A stretch of 7,343 nt of DNA from Firmicutes bacterium UBA3871 (GTDB taxonomy: Bacteria; Bacillota; Clostridia; Peptostreptococcales; Anaerovoracaceae): assembly GCA_002392265.1 (NCBI GenBank), contig DGGP01000142.1:1-7343 (forward strand), read 5' to 3'. The position numbers and the translations under genes are program-made. Positions 5,640 through 7,343 of the stretch are shown here, in pieces. Position 1 is the stretch's first letter. Every line of letters starts with the position of its first letter. The notes below the pieces were generated by a model. It ran no database searches and had not been told where the DNA came from. It saw nothing but the letters and a program-made list of their open reading frames with translations.

Positions 5640-6656
5640 CTAAAGTGGTACAGAAGCGACGGCATCGAGCGAAAGGTCGCTGAGCTCGCCCGCTTTATAC
5701 ATGTAATAAGCTGCGCAGCCAATCATTGCCGCATTGTCCGTGCACAGCACGGGATCGGGCACATACAGCTTTATGCCGCGCTTTTCGCATGCTGCTGCCA
5801 TCTGCTTTCGCAGCGCGGAGTTGCTCGCAACTCCGCCCGCCATAACGAGCCTTTTCTCGTTATGGCGGGCAGCAGCCTTCATCGCCTTTGTCACTACAAC
5901 GTCGAGCACGGCTTGCTGGAACGATGCGGCCACATCCGCCACATTTATCGCCTTGCCCGCCTGGCGCTGCGTGTTAACGTAATTCAGCACACCTGTCTTT
6001 ATGCCGCTAAATGAAAAGTCGAGGCTATCCTTTTCAAGCATAACGCGCTTGAACTCTATCGCGTTCGGATTTCCTTCCTTTGCGATTCTGTCTATTTTAG
6101 GGCCGCCCGGATAGCCGAGTCCGATAACCCTAGCAACCTTGTCATAGGCTTCGCCTATTGCATCATCTCTGGTCTGGCCCAAAACCTCGCACTTGTTGTA
6201 ATCCGTAACCCTTATTATATTCGTATGTCCGCCCGAGAGCACGAGCGCCATGAAAGGCGGCTCCAGCTCCGGATACTGCAGGTAATTGGCGCTGATGTGC
6301 CCCTGAATATGATGCACCCCCACCAGAGGCTTATTCTTTGCGAGCGCAAAGGCCTTTGCAGTCGCCACGCCGATCAAGAGTGCGCCAATCAGTCCGGGTC
6401 CGCTTGTCACACCGATCAGGTCTATATCATCAAGTTTCACGTTTGCCTGCGCGAGTGCCTGCTCGGTAACCGCGTTTATATTGTTTAAGTGATGGCGGGA
6501 CGCAATTTCGGGTACTACGCCGCCGAACTGCGTATGAATTTCTATTTGAGATGAAATGACATTGGAGAGTATTTCTCTGCCATCGGCAAGGACAGCTACG
6601 CTGGTCTCGTCGCAGCTTGACTCTATTGCCATTGTAAGGAACTTACCGTCTTTCAT
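5640..6656 (-). CDS. tsaD: tRNA N6-adenosine threonylcarbamoyltransferase TsaD
   Basis: A 338-residue essential enzyme that transfers the threonylcarbamoyl group to A37 of ANN-decoding tRNAs, acting with TsaB and TsaE. Visible motifs: the N-terminal ASKHA nucleotide-binding signature IESSCDETS (11-19), the HxxxH metal site with His116 and His120 in VHHIQGH, SGGHT (141-145), the DDAIGEAYDKVAR segment (164-176), GGPKIDR, FSFSGIKT (214-221), AGGVASN (273-279) and the metal aspartate Asp307 in CTDNAAM. Length is standard. Its ATG (6656-6654) overlaps the rimI stop by one base as TAATG, with GGAAAGGG upstream, and the ABC-F gene follows after 4 bases. The segment encoding AARHNEKRLVMAGGV contains a perfect 15-bp inverted repeat (5835-5870), with a 10-bp one next to it (5815-5836), an unusual concentration for an essential coding sequence. 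Confidence 0.98.
   Translation of the reverse strand: MKDGKFLTMAIESSCDETSVAVLADGREILSNVISSQIEIHTQFGGVVPEIASRHHLNNINAVTEQALAQANVKLDDIDLIGVTSGPGLIGALLIGVATAKAFALAKNKPLVGVHHIQGHISANYLQYPELEPPFMALVLSGGHTNIIRVTDYNKCEVLGQTRDDAIGEAYDKVARVIGLGYPGGPKIDRIAKEGNPNAIEFKRVMLEKDSLDFSFSGIKTGVLNYVNTQRQAGKAINVADVAASFQQAVLDVVVTKAMKAAARHNEKRLVMAGGVASNSALRKQMAAACEKRGIKLYVPDPVLCTDNAAMIGCAAYYMYKAGELSDLSLDAVASVPL
5815..5836. repeat. Perfect 10-bp inverted repeat inside tsaD
   Basis: GCGGAGTTGC (5815-5824) and GCAACTCCGC (5827-5836) are perfect reverse complements separated by two bases, giving at least a 9-bp RNA stem with a 4-base loop. It shares two bases with the 15-bp repeat that starts at 5835, so the two hairpins stand in tandem. 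It encodes the GVASNSA part of the conserved AGGV motif. Confidence 0.9.
5835..5870. repeat. Perfect 15-bp inverted repeat inside tsaD
   Basis: GCCCGCCATAACGAG (5835-5849) and CTCGTTATGGCGGGC (5856-5870) are exact reverse complements around a 6-base loop (5850-5855). There is no T-run on either strand, so it does not look like a terminator. It lies wholly in coding sequence: on the coding strand the 5' arm encodes a variable ARHNE segment and the 3' arm the conserved LVMAG strand. Confidence 0.95.
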
Positions 6657-7117
6657 TACTCTACCCTTTCCATATTATTTCTCCACATAATTATGGCATC
6701 CTCGCCATTATCACTGTAATACCCTTTTCGAATACCTGCCGGGTAAAAGCCCAGCTTTGTGTAGAGTGCCAGCGCAGGCGCATTTGAAGGACGAACCTCG
6801 AGAGTTTGCGATTCAACTCCGCGTTTGGCCGCCTCTTCAAACAGGAACTCCACTATCTGCTTTCCCAGATGCTTCCCCCGATAATCCGGATGTACGGCAA
6901 CATTTGTGATGTGACCCTCATCGAATATGATCCACATCCCCGCATATCCGACAACCTTATCTCCGTCCGCCGCCGTCACATAGAGCGCTCTTTCGTTGTC
7001 CCTGATATCGGCTGTGAACGAGGCTTCGCTCCATGGCGAGCGGAAACATATCTTGTCGAGTTCTGCCATCTGATGTATGTCTTTTTCTTCAGATATTCTG
7101 ATTATTACTTCCTGCAT
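6656..7117 (-). CDS. rimI: Ribosomal protein alanine N-acetyltransferase RimI (GNAT)
   Basis: A 153-residue GNAT acetyltransferase, the family enzyme that acetylates the N-terminal alanine of ribosomal protein S18. Signs in the sequence: an N-terminal beta-strand VIIRISEEKDIHQMAELDKICF, the FRSPWSEASF segment typical of RimI, the strand GYAGMWIIFDEGHITNVAV, the acetyl-CoA pyrophosphate-binding motif HPDYRGKHLGKQI (Q/RxxGxG/A type), LEVRPSNAPALALYTKLGF and a C-terminal GIRKGYYSDNGEDAIIM that is nearly diagnostic. The ATG at 7117 is preferred, with GGAGA just upstream. A TTG at 7129 is possible, with AGAGGAAG before it, and would add four residues. Either start overlaps the end of tsaB (by 29 or 41 bases), and the stop overlaps the tsaD start as TAATG. 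It lies between tsaB and tsaD, its usual place in Firmicutes. Confidence 0.94.
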   Translation of the reverse strand: MQEVIIRISEEKDIHQMAELDKICFRSPWSEASFTADIRDNERALYVTAADGDKVVGYAGMWIIFDEGHITNVAVHPDYRGKHLGKQIVEFLFEEAAKRGVESQTLEVRPSNAPALALYTKLGFYPAGIRKGYYSDNGEDAIIMWRNNMERVE

Positions 7118-7343
7118 TTTTCTCCGCAAGCTTCCTCTCGGCTTCAGCCTGCCTCATGTATATAGGCTCCAGCTGTCCGTATTCAAGGAGGCATCCTTCT
7201 TTGAACATTTCCATTCCAAGCTTCGCAACCGATGCGGCAGTCTGAAGATTGCTCACCGGCCTGAGCGCTGCATTAACCTCCGGGCTGCCTACGAGCATGC
7301 GCGCATCGTAAAAATTGTAGCCCTTTTCGTTGGCCCACTCTGC
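7089..7343 (-). CDS. tsaB: tRNA t6A complex subunit TsaB, C-terminal part
   Basis: The last 84 residues of an open frame that enters from beyond the window edge; the internal ATG at 7298 is not a start, since the frame continues upstream as AEWANEKGYNFYDAR. The C-terminus PVSNLQTAASVAKLG followed by GQLEPIYMRQAEAERKL matches the end of TsaB (YeaZ), the inactive ASKHA paralogue that dimerises with TsaD to make t6A37 in tRNA. The assignment comes from this LEPxYxRxxEAE-type ending together with the position directly upstream of rimI and tsaD; the N-terminal half cannot be seen. The short hydrophilic tail, NAGSNNQNI, is typical of poorly conserved ends. It overlaps the rimI start, pointing to a single translationally coupled transcript, probably beginning with tsaE outside the window. 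Confidence 0.88.
   Translation of the reverse strand, partial: AEWANEKGYNFYDARMLVGSPEVNAALRPVSNLQTAASVAKLGMEMFKEGCLLEYGQLEPIYMRQAEAERKLAEKNAGSNNQNI

Noticed and set aside
7089..7298. A complete small gene of 69 codons from the ATG at 7298
   Set aside because: The frame is open to the window edge and the sequence matches the TsaB C-terminus, so this ATG is internal.

Overview
The window looks like chromosomal core DNA from an anaerobic Firmicute, most likely class Clostridia. The evidence is a clostridial-type 2x[4Fe-4S] ferredoxin, the NADH sensor Rex, a CIRCE element in front of groES-groEL, strong AAAGGAGG/GGAGG ribosome binding sites, sigma-A-type promoters and an OGG1-type glycosylase of the kind known from Clostridium. 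There is no sign of phage, insertion sequence, CRISPR array or plasmid functions. I cannot name the genus from the sequence.

All genes but one are on the minus strand, so the biological order runs from the right end to the left: tsaB (3' end only), rimI, tsaD, an ABC-F ATPase of the YdiF type, acpP, rex, a P-loop/Asp23-domain protein, an OGG1-type 8-oxoguanine glycosylase, groES and groEL (5' end only). The single plus-strand gene is a 57-residue ferredoxin at 2376-2549, between rex and the P-loop/Asp23 gene.

Region by region: 5635-7343 holds tightly packed, translationally coupled genes for tRNA t6A synthesis (tsaB, tsaD) and ribosomal N-acetylation (rimI), followed 4 bp later by the ABC-F translation factor. 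A promoter at 3569-3597 starts an acpP-rex pair, which shares a bidirectional terminator (2576-2605) with the convergent ferredoxin gene. The ferredoxin promoter (2309-2337) lies in the divergent gap with the P-loop/Asp23 gene, which forms a two-gene unit with the glycosylase. A terminator at 538-565 closes that unit. The groESL operon then starts from a promoter immediately followed by a perfect CIRCE operator for HrcA.

The order tsaB-rimI-tsaD-ydiF-...-rex-...-groES-groEL is the same backbone as the ydi region of Bacillus subtilis, with different passenger genes. I see no obviously new multi-gene system. The items most worth a second look are the fusion of a P-loop nucleotide-binding domain to an Asp23 envelope-stress domain, and unusually long, tight inverted repeats inside tsaD and the glycosylase gene, including a perfect 15-bp one that spans a conserved protein motif.
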